Origin: Ceratopteris richardii
Lineage: Eukaryota > Streptophyta > Polypodiopsida > Polypodiales > Pteridaceae
DNA length: 64,000 nucleotides
NCBI GenBank assembly: GCA_020310875.1
Contig: CM035406.1
Span: 80,540,355 to 80,604,354 of the forward strand
Direction of reading: 5' to 3'
In this document: positions 10,293 to 20,160 of the stretch, in pieces
How positions within the stretch are numbered: position 1 is the stretch's first letter
How the letters are laid out: each line of letters opens with the position of its first letter
Made by a program: the position numbers and the translations under genes
Notes under the pieces: model-generated
What the model saw: the letters and a program-made list of their open reading frames with translations, nothing else
What the model was told of the DNA's origin: nothing
Database searches by the model: none

Positions 10293-11344
10293 CTCTTGGA
10301 AGAGATGGATAGATACCACAAGAGGATGAGTTGGTACTGCTAATCCCTGTTTTGTACCTACCCTCTTTCACTTTAGAGTTGTGTTGTAGGCCCCTTTAGC
10401 TTGATAATGACACTAAGTAAGTGCCTATGTAGTTTGGAGATGATGCTTCAAACAATTAGATCAAAACAGATATCTTTTGCAACTAGCTTGTGACCAAAAA
10501 ACTTGCTATTTTGGTCTTGACACTTGCTGGGTAATTTGCTCAATGCTCATAGTACAATAGCAATTAGGAAAATTTCTTTTGAGGGTATCTAACTAGCTTA
10601 GATATTTAATTATTCCAAGTATAATCACTTAAAATGATAGACTATACAATGATCAATGACTTTAACAAGTAGATGCTTATCCCCAACTTTTTAGGGAATG
10701 TGCAAAGAATGATTAGTGATCATTGAGAGTCGATTTTCTCCCAATTGGCTGAAGATCATCCTTCAAAACTGTGGTAGACTGTAGTAGACTTTGAGCCGGT
10801 TCCAACAAGCTATAGAACATGAAAAATGATCGAGAGATCCCTGAGATATGGTCATCCCAAGCTCACTGTTCTGTGTAGACATAGCAGAGAAGAAGATCGA
10901 AATGATCAATGATGTAGTGTATTATATAACAATGTTGTACATGATCATTGGCATAGATGTGAAGCTCAATGATAGTAAGAAGAGTAGGCTATGGTGTAAG
11001 CCACTCAACCACTACAAATGATCAGCAATAAGCTTTGGAATGAAGGCTCTTCAGCCGCGAGATTACATTGCTCTTTTTATAAGGGTCTTCTTTGAAATTT
11101 GAATTTGAATTAAAATGACGCTCCACCTAAAAGTGTCTCCCCTAATCTAGAAGATATTCTTTCATTGAAAACTCATAATATATTATTCTCCTAAATCCAT
11201 GAGCTTAGTGGCATTATAAGTTTCCTTAATGAATGAACCATTTACACATGGTAAATGATCCAAAGTTATGAGCAATGATTCCTATGCTTCATCAAGTTGT
11301 TGTACATTCTTTCTTCCATGCCTAGCCAAGTATGGTGGCTTACA
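10293..11344 (-). repeat. CoQ 5' LTR (inverted relative to CoP LTR)
   Basis: On the minus strand it runs from TGTAAGCC near 11344 to about 10293. A TATA box (TTATAAAAAG) lies at about 11074-11083. It is collinear with the CoP LTR but strongly diverged, so the two were not made by one recent reverse transcription event. It is rich in a recurring TGATCATT word, seen repeatedly between 10650 and 11040. The outer end is inferred from TG and from matching length. Confidence 0.65.
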
Positions 11345-11369
11345 CATTTTCTCCAAGAGATGTCAGACT

Positions 11370-11797
11370 GAAATCCACGATAGACACCCGAGTATCATGA
11401 TAGAATCAAATCCATGAAGTCTATTCTACAGACTAAAATCCATGATAGACACATGTGTATCGCGATAGGATAAAGTCCATGATAGACACCCGTCTATCGT
11501 GATAGATTGAAATCCATGATAGAGAACATCTATCATGATAGAATGAAATCCATGATAGACACCTGCCTATCACGATAGAAACCCTCTATCATGATAGATA
11601 GAAGTCCATGACAGATGACAAATAGCATCTATCATGATAGACACCATCTATCACAACAGATAGGTCTATTGCGACATATAGCCATGCACAATAGAGACCG
11701 GCTATCATGATAAACATCTTCTATCGTGACACATACCGTATATCGTGACAGACAAGTCTATTGCGACAAACATTGTCTATTACAATAGACAACCAAT
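11370..11797 (+). repeat. GyD leader palindrome array
   Basis: An array of short palindromes separated by variable bases. The commonest unit is CTATCATGATAG; others are TATCGCGATAGG, CTATCGTGATAG and TATCACGATAG. These differ only at the CpG positions of a presumed TATCGCGATA core, so the array looks like a CpG-decayed form of the arrays in GyA, GyB and GyC. It lies about 800 bp before the Gag ATG, the same relative place as in the other three elements. Confidence 0.85.
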
Positions 11798-12592
11798 ATC
11801 AACCAAAAAATTGGGATTTTTATTTTTGCAATTTTGGAGATAATTTTGGTAGTTTTTTAAAGCAGTTGAGGTGGTTTGGAGCTCTAGAGAGGTTTTATTT
11901 ATCTGTTTGACCATTAGAAGCTTGAAGTAACATAACGTTTTCATACAAAATCTATTTTTATAGCTCTAGAGTCTGCTGATTTTTAGATAAGGTAATTTGA
12001 AGTTGACCCTCAAGTGGGATTAGGAAACCAAGGGCGCTCTAGAGGATTTTTTAGCAATACAAGGGGGAAAAGGGGCCTTTAAACAATGCCTGAGTCAAAT
12101 GATCTATCAATTAAAGTTAAAGTTGGTTGAGCTAAAATTGGAACTTTTACAAGTCATTGAGAGCTCTTGGAGAGGCCAAAGCAAGGTTCGAGTGTGTGCA
12201 AGCTTGGGAACACATTTCCTAGTGCAATCAATGGAGAAGAAAATTGAGGTTGGAAGCATTATTAACCCTCTCTATCAATTCTTAGCCTAGGCTAAGCATG
12301 ACTAGTGGTATTAAGTAATTACAGTGACGATAAGCATGAAATAAGAACAAGAAACCCTAATTACTTAAGTGCAAGCATAGTGAGACTATTGTTGTGGCAA
12401 ACCCTATGAGAAAAAAAATATAAATTACTCGATAAAAATTTCAAGTGCGGTAAAAATTCAAGTATTCCTCATGATGCAAAATAGTGGACTAGAAGTGACC
12501 ATCTAAGTAAAATAAAAAGAAAAAGTGATTGATGCAAAATGACTTTGCAATGCGGTTGTACTCGGCAAATCTTGTATTAATTGATAAGGCTT
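11798..12592 (+). other. GyD leader between array and Gag
   Basis: Non-coding. It aligns in order with the corresponding part of the GyB leader read on the minus strand: both have GTGTGCAAGCTTGGGAA-like and GTGCAAGCTTGGGAATA segments, an AGGTTGGAA segment and CTTAGCCTAGGCTAAG-like sequence. This shows that GyD and GyB share a leader. Confidence 0.6.
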
Positions 12593-12919
12593 ATGAACCT
12601 TAGATCAGGTAGGAATCTAGGCCGTGATAGACAAAGCACTAGATCTTTTGAGGCTAGTGTCAACCATACATCTAGGTTGATCTGTCATGTATTTAAAGAG
12701 TTCTTGTGTAAAAACTTGGAAGTCTATGTTGATGATCTACATTCCAACATTAGACAAACACATATCCCTGAGTTGAAAGCTATCTTTGATAAATGTAGAG
12801 AATATCAAGTCTGTCTCAACAAAGAAAAGTGTATTTTTATGGTTAAGCAAGGAAAGATTCTAGGGCACTATCAAAGAATGGAATATCCACAGATAAGGAT
12901 AAAGTTAGAGCTATTGTAG
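12593..12919 (+). pseudogene. GyD: Gag start fused in frame to reverse transcriptase
   Basis: The frame starts at ATG 12593 with MNLRSGRNLGRD, the same Gag start as GyB. After about 28 codons, at NHTSRL, it passes in frame into ICHVFKEFL and the catalytic block LEVYVDDLHS of reverse transcriptase. A deletion has therefore removed the rest of Gag, the first protease and the reverse transcriptase fingers while keeping the frame. The thumb follows (CIFMVKQGKILGH), then a frameshift ends the ORF. The YVDD active site is intact, but the protein lacks its substrate-binding half. Confidence 0.85.
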
Positions 12920-13900
12920 AGCTACCTAGTCCAAAGAATTTCAAGGAAGTACAAGCTTTCATGGGGCATTGTGGCTATTATCAACATTTCAATCATATGT
13001 ACACAATCATTGCAAAGCCTCTATACAACCTTTTGACTAACTTTGAGTAGACAAAAGAATGTGAAAACTCCTTTAATGAGCTTAACCGACGATTATGTTC
13101 AACACCAATCTTGACTACACTAGATTTGAACAAGCCATTCGATGTTCATGTGAATGCATCCAATTATGCTATTGTGTGTGTACTAGCACAACCTACTGAT
13201 GAAGGTAATATGGATCTTCCAATAGCTTACACAAGTAGGCAGTTGAATGCAAGTGAGCAAAATTATACCACTTACCAAAAGTGAAGGATTAGGCATGGTA
13301 TATGTGGTTAAACAATTTAGACATTATTTTCTTGCAAATAAGTTTAAGTGTTTTGGAGACCATTAAGCACTATAATATCTAGTGAAGAAACCTTGCAATA
13401 CTAGCAGCTTAGTAAGATGGTTCCTTTTACTAATGGAATATGACTTTGAAGTTGTTGTTAGGAAAGGTAAGAGTCACCTTAGGGCACATCACCTTTCTAG
13501 ACTAACTTCAAGAGAGTCCCCTCAAGGAGTATCAGATGACCTTCTTGATGCTTACTTGTTCAATCTAGAAGTAGTGCCTGAATGGGCCAAAACTATAGTG
13601 CCTATTCTCACCTTTGGATCCGAGGATCCTGTACTAAAAGCCAAAGATAAAGAAGTAGTGAGGTCTCAAAAATATCACACATTGGCAAGCAATGTGTATA
13701 AGCACACTGATCAAGGCAACTGTTGTGTAGATGAAGATGAACATGCAATATGTTTGCAAATAGCACCTATAAGTGCACGATAACAACACCACTCTAAACA
13801 CCGAACCCCACAAACTCTTCAAAGATTAGGTATATATTAGCCAACAATGGACGTAGATGTCCATAGGATATGCAAGGAATGCCCAATCTGTGCTATGTAG
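12900..13900 (+). pseudogene. GyD: RT thumb, RNase H, first integrase zinc module
   Basis: Continues with ELPSPKNFKEVQAFMGHCGYY and the RNase H region (KPFDVHVNASNYAI, where GyA, GyB and GyC have VDASN: the catalytic Asp is Asn here). Stops and frameshifts break it between 13050 and 13380. An open piece 13382-13783 covers the RNase H C-terminus (VRWFLLLMEYDFEVVVRKG) and connector. Near 13860-13895 the block HRICKECPICA is the Cys half of the first H2C2 zinc module. Sequence then jumps to the integrase tail. Confidence 0.8.
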
Positions 13901-14080
13901 AGTGAAATTATATCAAGAACCCCTCATTGAGGAAATGCTTAATCGACTTAGCACTACAAAGAAATGTAAGGAACTGGAAAAATGAATTCAAGAAGAATCT
14001 CAGGTAGAAGCCCTAGAACGCATACATTGAATGACATTGAGGAGATAGGGTAGAGATCCACTTAGGCCAGATACTCATGA
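13901..14080 (+). pseudogene. GyD: integrase C-terminal tail (core deleted)
   Basis: PLIEEMLNRLSTTKK and the following charged segment correspond to the extreme C-terminus of GyC and GyA integrase (EPLTKDMLKRL and EPLTDQMLARL). The second zinc module, the catalytic core and most of the C-terminal domain are missing between the first zinc module at 13895 and this point. Broken by stops. Confidence 0.7.
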
Positions 14081-14741
14081 TGCTCCAAGATATCACATGG
14101 CCATGTGCCAAGCATCATGTGTAATTTCCACTTGAATAGTTGATCGTCGTCCTTTTGTGACCCTAGAGGCAGGACAATGAAAGAGTGCAAGGACTGTAAG
14201 AGCCTTGATTAACTCAGGTGCAACCACTAGTGTATTTAGAATTACTTATTGTCAAGAATTGAAATTAAGTATCAATCCTATAGAGGCATATCTCATAGGA
14301 TTGGGAGGTGTGGAAACCCCTTGCATGGGCAAGGTGGAGCTTCCCATGTACTTTCAAGATGTTCTAATGATAGTCAAAGTGCTAGTGTATCAAGACGAGG
14401 ATCTCACCGAGCCTCTTGTCTTGGGTCCAGACTGGATCTATGACCATGCAGTCAACTTGAACCTAAGAAGTGGACTTCTTCAAGTCTGGGTAAATCAAAA
14501 CTGCATCACAATTGAGCTAGAAAATCAAGCACTCAAGGAACTAGGAAGGGCACCCACACCTAGTCCTTCTAGGAGCTCACATGAAGATAATGATGCTATT
14601 CTTGTCCAAAGTTCTATGGTGCAGAACAAGACCACTCATGAAGGAGTCATAGAAGCAAAAATGGGACTCCCTTCTTTTCCAAAGATGGTCCAAGAAAAAC
14701 AAGCAAGGCAACTCGCATGCTCAACAAATGGTGCAACATAG
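14081..14741 (+). pseudogene. GyD: second retropepsin-like domain (PR2)
   Basis: Begins with APRYHMAMCQ and continues to a protease active-site-like motif, LINSGATTS (14205-14231), in which the catalytic Asp has become Asn (codon 14211-14213). Then comes LIGLGGVETPCMGKVELPM, and LVLGPDWIYDH, the C-terminal retropepsin block. This domain lies after integrase, separate from the usual protease between Gag and reverse transcriptase. The same domain follows integrase in GyA and GyC, where Asp is retained. Open from 14205 to 14741. Confidence 0.8.
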
Positions 14742-15130
14742 AGTACCTCATGGAGTAAAGCAGATTTGGAGACATAAGAGTGAACAACCACCTACCCTCT
14801 TGTCAAAACCGCGAGTATGTACAACACCAATGAAGCAGTCTAGGGAAACAACAACTCCATATTTGAAGAGTCAACCTTGGCAAGTCACCTCCATCTAGAT
14901 ACCTATGCGGTCAAGAAAGGCAGACCCTAATGCTAGACAAATCTGGGTGCCTAAGACTTTCTTACACACTCAAATTGCCACAAGAAATCCTCTAGAGTTG
15001 AGGTAGCACTTAAATACTCACTCAACGAGCTCTGAAGCTAAAACATGTCATCACAACAAGAGCACATGCACATTCACCTAGCACTACTTGGAAATGGGTA
15101 CCCAAAAAGTCCTAATTCCATGTAGAGTCA
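14742..15130 (+). pseudogene. GyD: tail with repeated W-x-P-K motifs
   Basis: Frameshifted sequence carrying RQIWVPKTF (about 14935) and TTWKWVPKKS (about 15085-15110), plus a weaker KQIWRHKS near 14760. GyA has the same kind of tail after its PR2 domain. Function unknown. Confidence 0.6.
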
Positions 15131-16191
15131 TCTCTAAAACCCTTATTTATAATTACTGACAAAATCTATAATTGCTAAGAGAAGTCTGGAAAGTTAAGTT
15201 CGATAATAAACTACCTGATGTAACATTGTAAATTAACTATGCACTATTAGATGCATTTCACTACACATCCAAAGTATGCATCTAGGAATTCAATAAAAAT
15301 TTCAACTCCCATGCACATTCACTCGAGAAAACTTGAATGCACAAATGTCATGTTGGTATTGCAAGGGGAACAAGGTGTCATCTCTTCTATGTTGCAATAC
15401 CAATGTGATCATCTTCTTCTAGCAGATAAGCCATCAATAATTACCATCACACTAAGCAGGCACCAATTTGCAGGCAACGACAAATAAACCCGCTGTCAAT
15501 ATAGAAAGCTTGCCTATTGAAGTGCTATCGACTGAGCAACATGTAGAGTTACAATGCCTCCATCAAATACCCATTTAGGATCCACCTGGAGGAGTGATAG
15601 AAAAGATTAGTGGACATTCTCATTGGTTCAATGGGATGCCAAGAGAGTTAGGAGAAGTTGCATACATATGGGAGGCAAAGTGTGAGTTTGATAATGTTTT
15701 AGGAAGATTTCAATTTTCCTCACAAGAGTTCGAGCAAATCCAAAAGACCCTCGAACTCCAAACAATTTGGCAGTGCACAAGGTTGGTATAATATTTCAAT
15801 GCCCTCTTACCAAAGCTAGATTTCAAATGATGCTATTATCAGGTGTCCACCTTGGAGACGAGTGGCATGAGGGATGGAAGAGAAACCTTTGTCATTCCTT
15901 CTTTGTTACGCAACAATGAACTGAAGAAGTTCAAGCTCACTTTGGATCTAGTAAGAGATGCACTTAACATGCATGACACAGATGTCCCAAGGAAACCTTG
16001 GTACCAGACAACATGAAGGACATGAAGATCATGAAACTAAAAGATATGGTTGCATTGATGCCTAATATCTCCATACTCCTTCTTCTTTGCATGCAACACT
16101 TTGCATTTCTAAGTTAAAACTGCTTCACTCAGCCACAAAAGAATTTGGTTCAGTCTCTATTTGGCTGAGACATGCTCACTAACCATCAAGC
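15131..16191 (+). pseudogene. GyD: unassigned downstream region, left part
   Basis: Contains short open pieces, the longest being 15594-15791 (IEKISGHSHWFNGMPRELG onward). I see no family resemblance, and no convincing similarity to the GyA downstream ORF. It may be what is left of an extra ORF after pol. It is continuous with 20161 onward once CoR is removed (target duplication CAAGC at 16187-16191). Confidence 0.4.
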
Positions 16192-16380
16192 TGAAGGGGT
16201 TTGGAGTGCAGAAGAAGAGGAGGAAGGAGGAGATGGAGGGAGAGAGAAGAGAGGAACGGCGCGCGGATATGCGTGGGAGCCTCGAAACCCACATAATGAT
16301 CTCTCTTGAGGCAATGCTCTATATATGATGTATATATATGAATATGGGGGTAAGGTCACATGACCCTTACATCCCCAACA
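16192..16380 (-). repeat. CoR 3' LTR
   Basis: 189 bp; on the minus strand from TGTTGGGGATG to CCAAACCCCTTCA. Identical by eye to 19967-20155. A TATA-like stretch (TATATATACATC, then CATATATAGAGC) is present. The minus-strand sequence just upstream, AAGTGGGAGAT, is the polypurine tract. Left target duplication CAAGC adjoins. Confidence 0.95.
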
Positions 16381-16392
16381 ATCTCCCACTTA
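16381..16392 (-). promoter_or_regulatory. CoR polypurine tract
   Basis: Minus strand AAGTGGGAGAT lies directly against the 3' LTR start TGTTGGGG. This position and purine bias fit the primer for plus-strand DNA synthesis. Confidence 0.75.
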
Positions 16393-16488
16393 AGGGTCAA
16401 TGTGACCATAAGTGGTAACATATACAAAGAATGATGTAGGACTATACAATAATGTACAGGAAGAGTCTGGATCTCTACCCATACTAGA

Positions 16489-18237
16489 TCAGCCTACACC
16501 AACCGCCTCGAACAAGGTGTATCCATGCACCTCAAACTGCTCTAGACTCATATCAACAAGAGCCGAGCTCATATATGACTGACGCAAGAACTGATGAAGT
16601 TCCTGCAAAGCTCCCACTCGCTCTATGCCTGTGTCAATCATCGAACGACTGACAACTCCAAGTGCAAATGCTCCAATAGCAACTGCAATGTCTGGTCTCG
16701 AGCATAACAACTCGTACATCAAACTCCCGAATGCTGACGAAACATGTGCTATCCTGGCTAACCTAAGCATGTCAGCCATGCCTCTATCCAAGGCATCCAA
16801 AGCACCATCGTCAAGACCAACATGTCCTGACATATCTATGTCAACATCTGGCATGAGCGAATCCAAGAATGACTGCATAACTGCTGACTCCTCAGCATCT
16901 AAATCAGCCATGCTCACAACCAAGGATGTATCTAGCTGTGCATCATGAGAGCTAACATGCTCTACCATACACTGTGTATCATGAGAGGTATCGTGCTCTA
17001 CCACACCAAGTGTATCATCATGCTCCACATGAGCTGACTGCACAACATCAACACCAAGATCCATCTGATGATCTAACTCTAAGTGAGTATCATCACAATG
17101 CTCTACATGAGCATCCACATCATGCTCTAAAGCATCCAACTGATCATCCAAAGTGTGCTCCAAATGAGCATCCACATGATCAACAAAATCATGCTCTATA
17201 TAAGCATCATGAGCATCCAAAACATGCTCTACATGTGCATCCATCTGAGCATCTGAATCCTGCCATACATGTGCATCATGAATGTCAATAGACATATGCG
17301 TAGGTAGACAAAATGAGACATGACGAGTCTCACATCGCACATAAGGCTGAACTCCCACTGAGACGAGACTGTCTCTCACATGAAGTACCTGCAGTGGATA
17401 CATGTGCCCAATCCTGGCACCTCTGATAAGCATAAGCTGTCCCAACTGCAACTGAAAATGATGCTCACCAAGGAATGCATAACATCTGCTCTTCTGTAAC
17501 TGGCTAACTGAAATCAAGCTCATAGGGAATGAAGGCACATAACGTACATGTCTAAGCATAAGTGATGCTCCACTAGGTAGCATAATGCATACATCTCCTG
17601 CACCCTCAATATCATATGTCGTACCATCAGGCATGTGCACACATCCACGACTCTCACCTGAGAATCGACAAAACCACTCACGATGTGGAGTAACATGAAA
17701 ACTGGCTAATGCATCAAGCAACCAAGCCATATGTGTGCTATCTAATGAGCAAGAGGAATCATGAGATGAACCATAGGAGAAAGTGATATCTCCATCACTA
17801 GCATAATCAACTGCCATAGAATCTCCTGAAACCACTACCTGATCTGCATCACGTGCATATCTCTGACATCGTCGTCGCATCCGCCTGAAGCAACATCGTC
17901 GAATATGGCCCTCATGACCACAGTGCCAACATCGAAGTCGTCGATGTGATCTATGTCTCACATGAGTCAATGGACTCGCATACATATCATGTAGTCTCTG
18001 CCATAATGCACTACTCGTCTCCTCATACATAACAGACTCATATATAGAATCCACAAGCTGTAATCGGATAGTGGAGCTGGCCAATGCATCCATATCCATC
18101 CATACATGGTCGGGCATGTCACGAGGCCTCTGTGCATCTCTATGCACATACATGTGTAACCCTGCACGAACCAATGTATGCCACATCTGAGCTTTCCATC
18201 TCGGAAAGTCAGTGCCATCAAATCGAGAAGACACCAT
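16489..18237 (-). CDS. CoR: Gag-protease-derived fusion protein, 582 aa
   Basis: Uninterrupted frame from ATG 18237. Residues 1-90 are the N-terminal part of a copia Gag (SRFDGTDFPRWKAQMW; ALWQRLHDMY). Residues 103-116 are a canonical zinc knuckle CWHCGHEGHIRRCC in an Arg-rich setting. Residues 172-255 match copia protease (LLDALASFHVTPHREWF; MSLISVSQL), but the catalytic Asp-Ser-Gly reads Asp175-Ala-Leu, so proteolysis is unlikely. Residues about 320-430 are an Asp/His-rich imperfect repeat (DAHVEH-like units). Near 510 a block GSLMYELLCSRPDIAVAIG resembles the reverse transcriptase/RNase H boundary of copia pol. Integrase and most of reverse transcriptase are gone. The frame survives a fusion of distant parts, which suggests selection or youth. 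Confidence 0.85.
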   Translation of the reverse strand: MVSSRFDGTDFPRWKAQMWHTLVRAGLHMYVHRDAQRPRDMPDHVWMDMDALASSTIRLQLVDSIYESVMYEETSSALWQRLHDMYASPLTHVRHRSHRRLRCWHCGHEGHIRRCCFRRMRRRCQRYARDADQVVVSGDSMAVDYASDGDITFSYGSSHDSSCSLDSTHMAWLLDALASFHVTPHREWFCRFSGESRGCVHMPDGTTYDIEGAGDVCIMLPSGASLMLRHVRYVPSFPMSLISVSQLQKSRCYAFLGEHHFQLQLGQLMLIRGARIGHMYPLQVLHVRDSLVSVGVQPYVRCETRHVSFCLPTHMSIDIHDAHVWQDSDAQMDAHVEHVLDAHDAYIEHDFVDHVDAHLEHTLDDQLDALEHDVDAHVEHCDDTHLELDHQMDLGVDVVQSAHVEHDDTLGVVEHDTSHDTQCMVEHVSSHDAQLDTSLVVSMADLDAEESAVMQSFLDSLMPDVDIDMSGHVGLDDGALDALDRGMADMLRLARIAHVSSAFGSLMYELLCSRPDIAVAIGAFALGVVSRSMIDTGIERVGALQELHQFLRQSYMSSALVDMSLEQFEVHGYTLFEAVGVG

Positions 18238-19948
18238 GCTGGCAATCCAAGACTAGCAATGTAACAAGAGACTAGAAACAATACTCTATCCTCAATAGGA
18301 TCAAACCTGCATATCCATATGCATAACTCACATCACAAATGTCTCGATGGAGAAGGAACCATGTGAACCACCTGTCACATAACCATGCATCTACCATGCA
18401 TATAAAACCATGAGCATAAGCCTGCTCACCAAGTCTCCAAAGTGACCAAGTAGATATCAAAGAATCCTGGGAAAATTTCGACAGAGTATCCCCTGTAAAC
18501 TGAGCAATCAAACAAGATAACCAATCACCAAAGAACAATGAATAATCTTTCACCACCTGTCACTGATATAAATCAAGAAGATAATGGCAACTACATGTGC
18601 CAAAAAACTAATGGCAATACACGCCAATACAATGGCAATACAACTCCCACTCAAGAATAAATCCTGCAAGATGGTCCAACCTGTCACAAACAACCTGTGA
18701 CCAAGTCCAAGTGAATGGAGATAGTCAATGATCCAAAGCTATCGCAAAAGCTTCAAGATCCACTAGAGTTCTCTTCTAGCATAAAAGCCGATGAAATTTC
18801 GGCAGCATCTCCTCTGTAAAATGAACTTTAGAACCAAAATAACCATGTGGGAATCACCATCCACATAAGCCAAGAATCACACTGGCAAATATATATCAAT
18901 CAATGACCAAATGCTAATAACGGTGACAAACAAACGTGTAACTGAGGCTCCAATCTGGATCATGTACCTGCAAAGAAAACAAAAGATACAAGTACCAAAC
19001 AAGATCCAAAATCAACTCTCACAAAAGTATGTGCAATCGGCAAGTAAATCCATAACCAAGTGGCATAAGCAAGATATAGACCACAATGCCACTATACATC
19101 CATGATCGAACTCATGATGACATAAACCTCAAAAAGAGTATACCACAATGTCATCTTACATGTCAAACACATGACAAGATCATGCTCTACTCTCATATGG
19201 AGGAGCTACCACAGTGATCATACATGTACAATGCTTTGAAGCTCTGAAAATAAGAGCTTGCACACCATAAATTCTCTCTCGAAGAAGTTCCAAAGCAAAT
19301 TCAACCTCCAAGTGGAATTAGGGTTGTTTGGGCAAAACTGTACTGCTCTGTGTTTTGCTGTTTCAGAGGTGATAACCTCTGAATCTGAACTTTTGGTCTT
19401 CAGCAAACTTGAAGATCTGCTTCTTGGCTACATAACGACATAAAGAACACCTCAATCGGAGGTGCGTAGCTCAAGATATGCTCAAAATAAGCACCTGCTG
19501 TCAATTTCACTATCACTTGCAACAGTACTGCTCTATATTCTGCAATTTCGGCAACCTAAAACTCAGAATTTGGATCTGAGTTCTTCTACAAAGTTGTAGC
19601 TATCTTTCCAAGCTACAAGCAGCAAGTTGAATCATCGCATTCCGAGCTGTAGAACTCAAGTTATGACAAAAAAACCGATATGCTGTCCTACTCAATGTAG
19701 ATTCGCTTTCTACAATTCTCTGCGTTTTTCGAATTTTCGGCACTTCAGAAGTCCGAACCAGATTCTGCGCCCTTCTGTGAAGTTGTAGTTCTCTGTGTTA
19801 GCTACGCACAGAACTTTAAAACGCGTCAATCCGAGCTCCCTAGCTCGAGTTATGACCGAAATACTGAACAGTTGTCAAGAGATGCCGACTTGCACTTCTA
19901 CCTCTTCTCACCTAAGCTTCCATTGAAGCTTCTTGCACACTAGCCTTC
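18238..19948 (-). other. CoR leader (untranslated)
   Basis: About 1.7 kb between primer site and ORF with no coding signal. Its primer-proximal part has three diverged repeats about 180-195 bp apart, each with a phrase like CGAGCT-N-TAGCTCGAGTTATG (near 19455, 19650 and 19835). A long leader is usual in non-autonomous LTR elements. Confidence 0.7.
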
Positions 19949-19952
19949 AACA

Positions 19953-19964
19953 TGCTCTGATACC
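19953..19964 (-). promoter_or_regulatory. CoR primer-binding site (tRNA-Met)
   Basis: The minus strand has the initiator tRNA-Met complement TGGTATCAGAGC at the inner edge of the 5' LTR, two bases from its end. Confidence 0.9.
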
Positions 19965-19966
19965 AA

Positions 19967-20155
19967 TGAAGGGGTTTGGAGTGCAGAAGAAGAGGAGGAA
20001 GGAGGAGATGGAGGGAGAGAGAAGAGAGGAACGGCGCGCGGATATGCGTGGGAGCCTCGAAACCCACATAATGATCTCTCTTGAGGCAATGCTCTATATA
20101 TGATGTATATATATGAATATGGGGGTAAGGTCACATGACCCTTACATCCCCAACA
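19967..20155 (-). repeat. CoR 5' LTR
   Basis: 189 bp, identical by eye to 16192-16380, TG to CA on the minus strand. Right target duplication CAAGC follows at 20156-20160. Its TATA-like stretch serves as the promoter for the element. Confidence 0.95.
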
Positions 20156-20160
20156 CAAGC

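Larger units (their letters stand above)
8785..11344 (-). mobile_element. CoQ: truncated copia relative in inverted orientation
   Basis: Minus-strand 5' end of a copia element of the same family as CoP: LTR (10293-11344), primer site (10281-10292), Gag, protease and the beginning of the pre-integrase domain. It is cut off at the block LEIWHKR (about 8788), exactly where it meets the 3' end of CoP. Integrase, reverse transcriptase, RNase H and the 3' LTR are absent. Together CoP and CoQ form one unit bounded by inverted LTRs. Confidence 0.8.
16192..20155 (-). mobile_element. CoR: young non-autonomous copia element
   Basis: A complete 3,964-bp element on the minus strand with identical 189-bp LTRs, a 5-bp target duplication CAAGC (16187-16191 and 20156-20160), a tRNA-Met primer site, a purine tract and one uninterrupted 582-codon ORF. 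It has Gag, a zinc knuckle and a damaged protease, then a repetitive acidic/His region and a short RNase H-like tail. Integrase and reverse transcriptase are missing, so it must be moved by proteins of another copia element. Identical LTRs point to a recent insertion. It sits in the GyD downstream region. Confidence 0.95.

Noticed and set aside
16625..17291. Plus-strand open frames opposite the CoR ORF
   Set aside because: They are shadows of the 582-codon minus-strand ORF, which has recognisable Gag and protease blocks.
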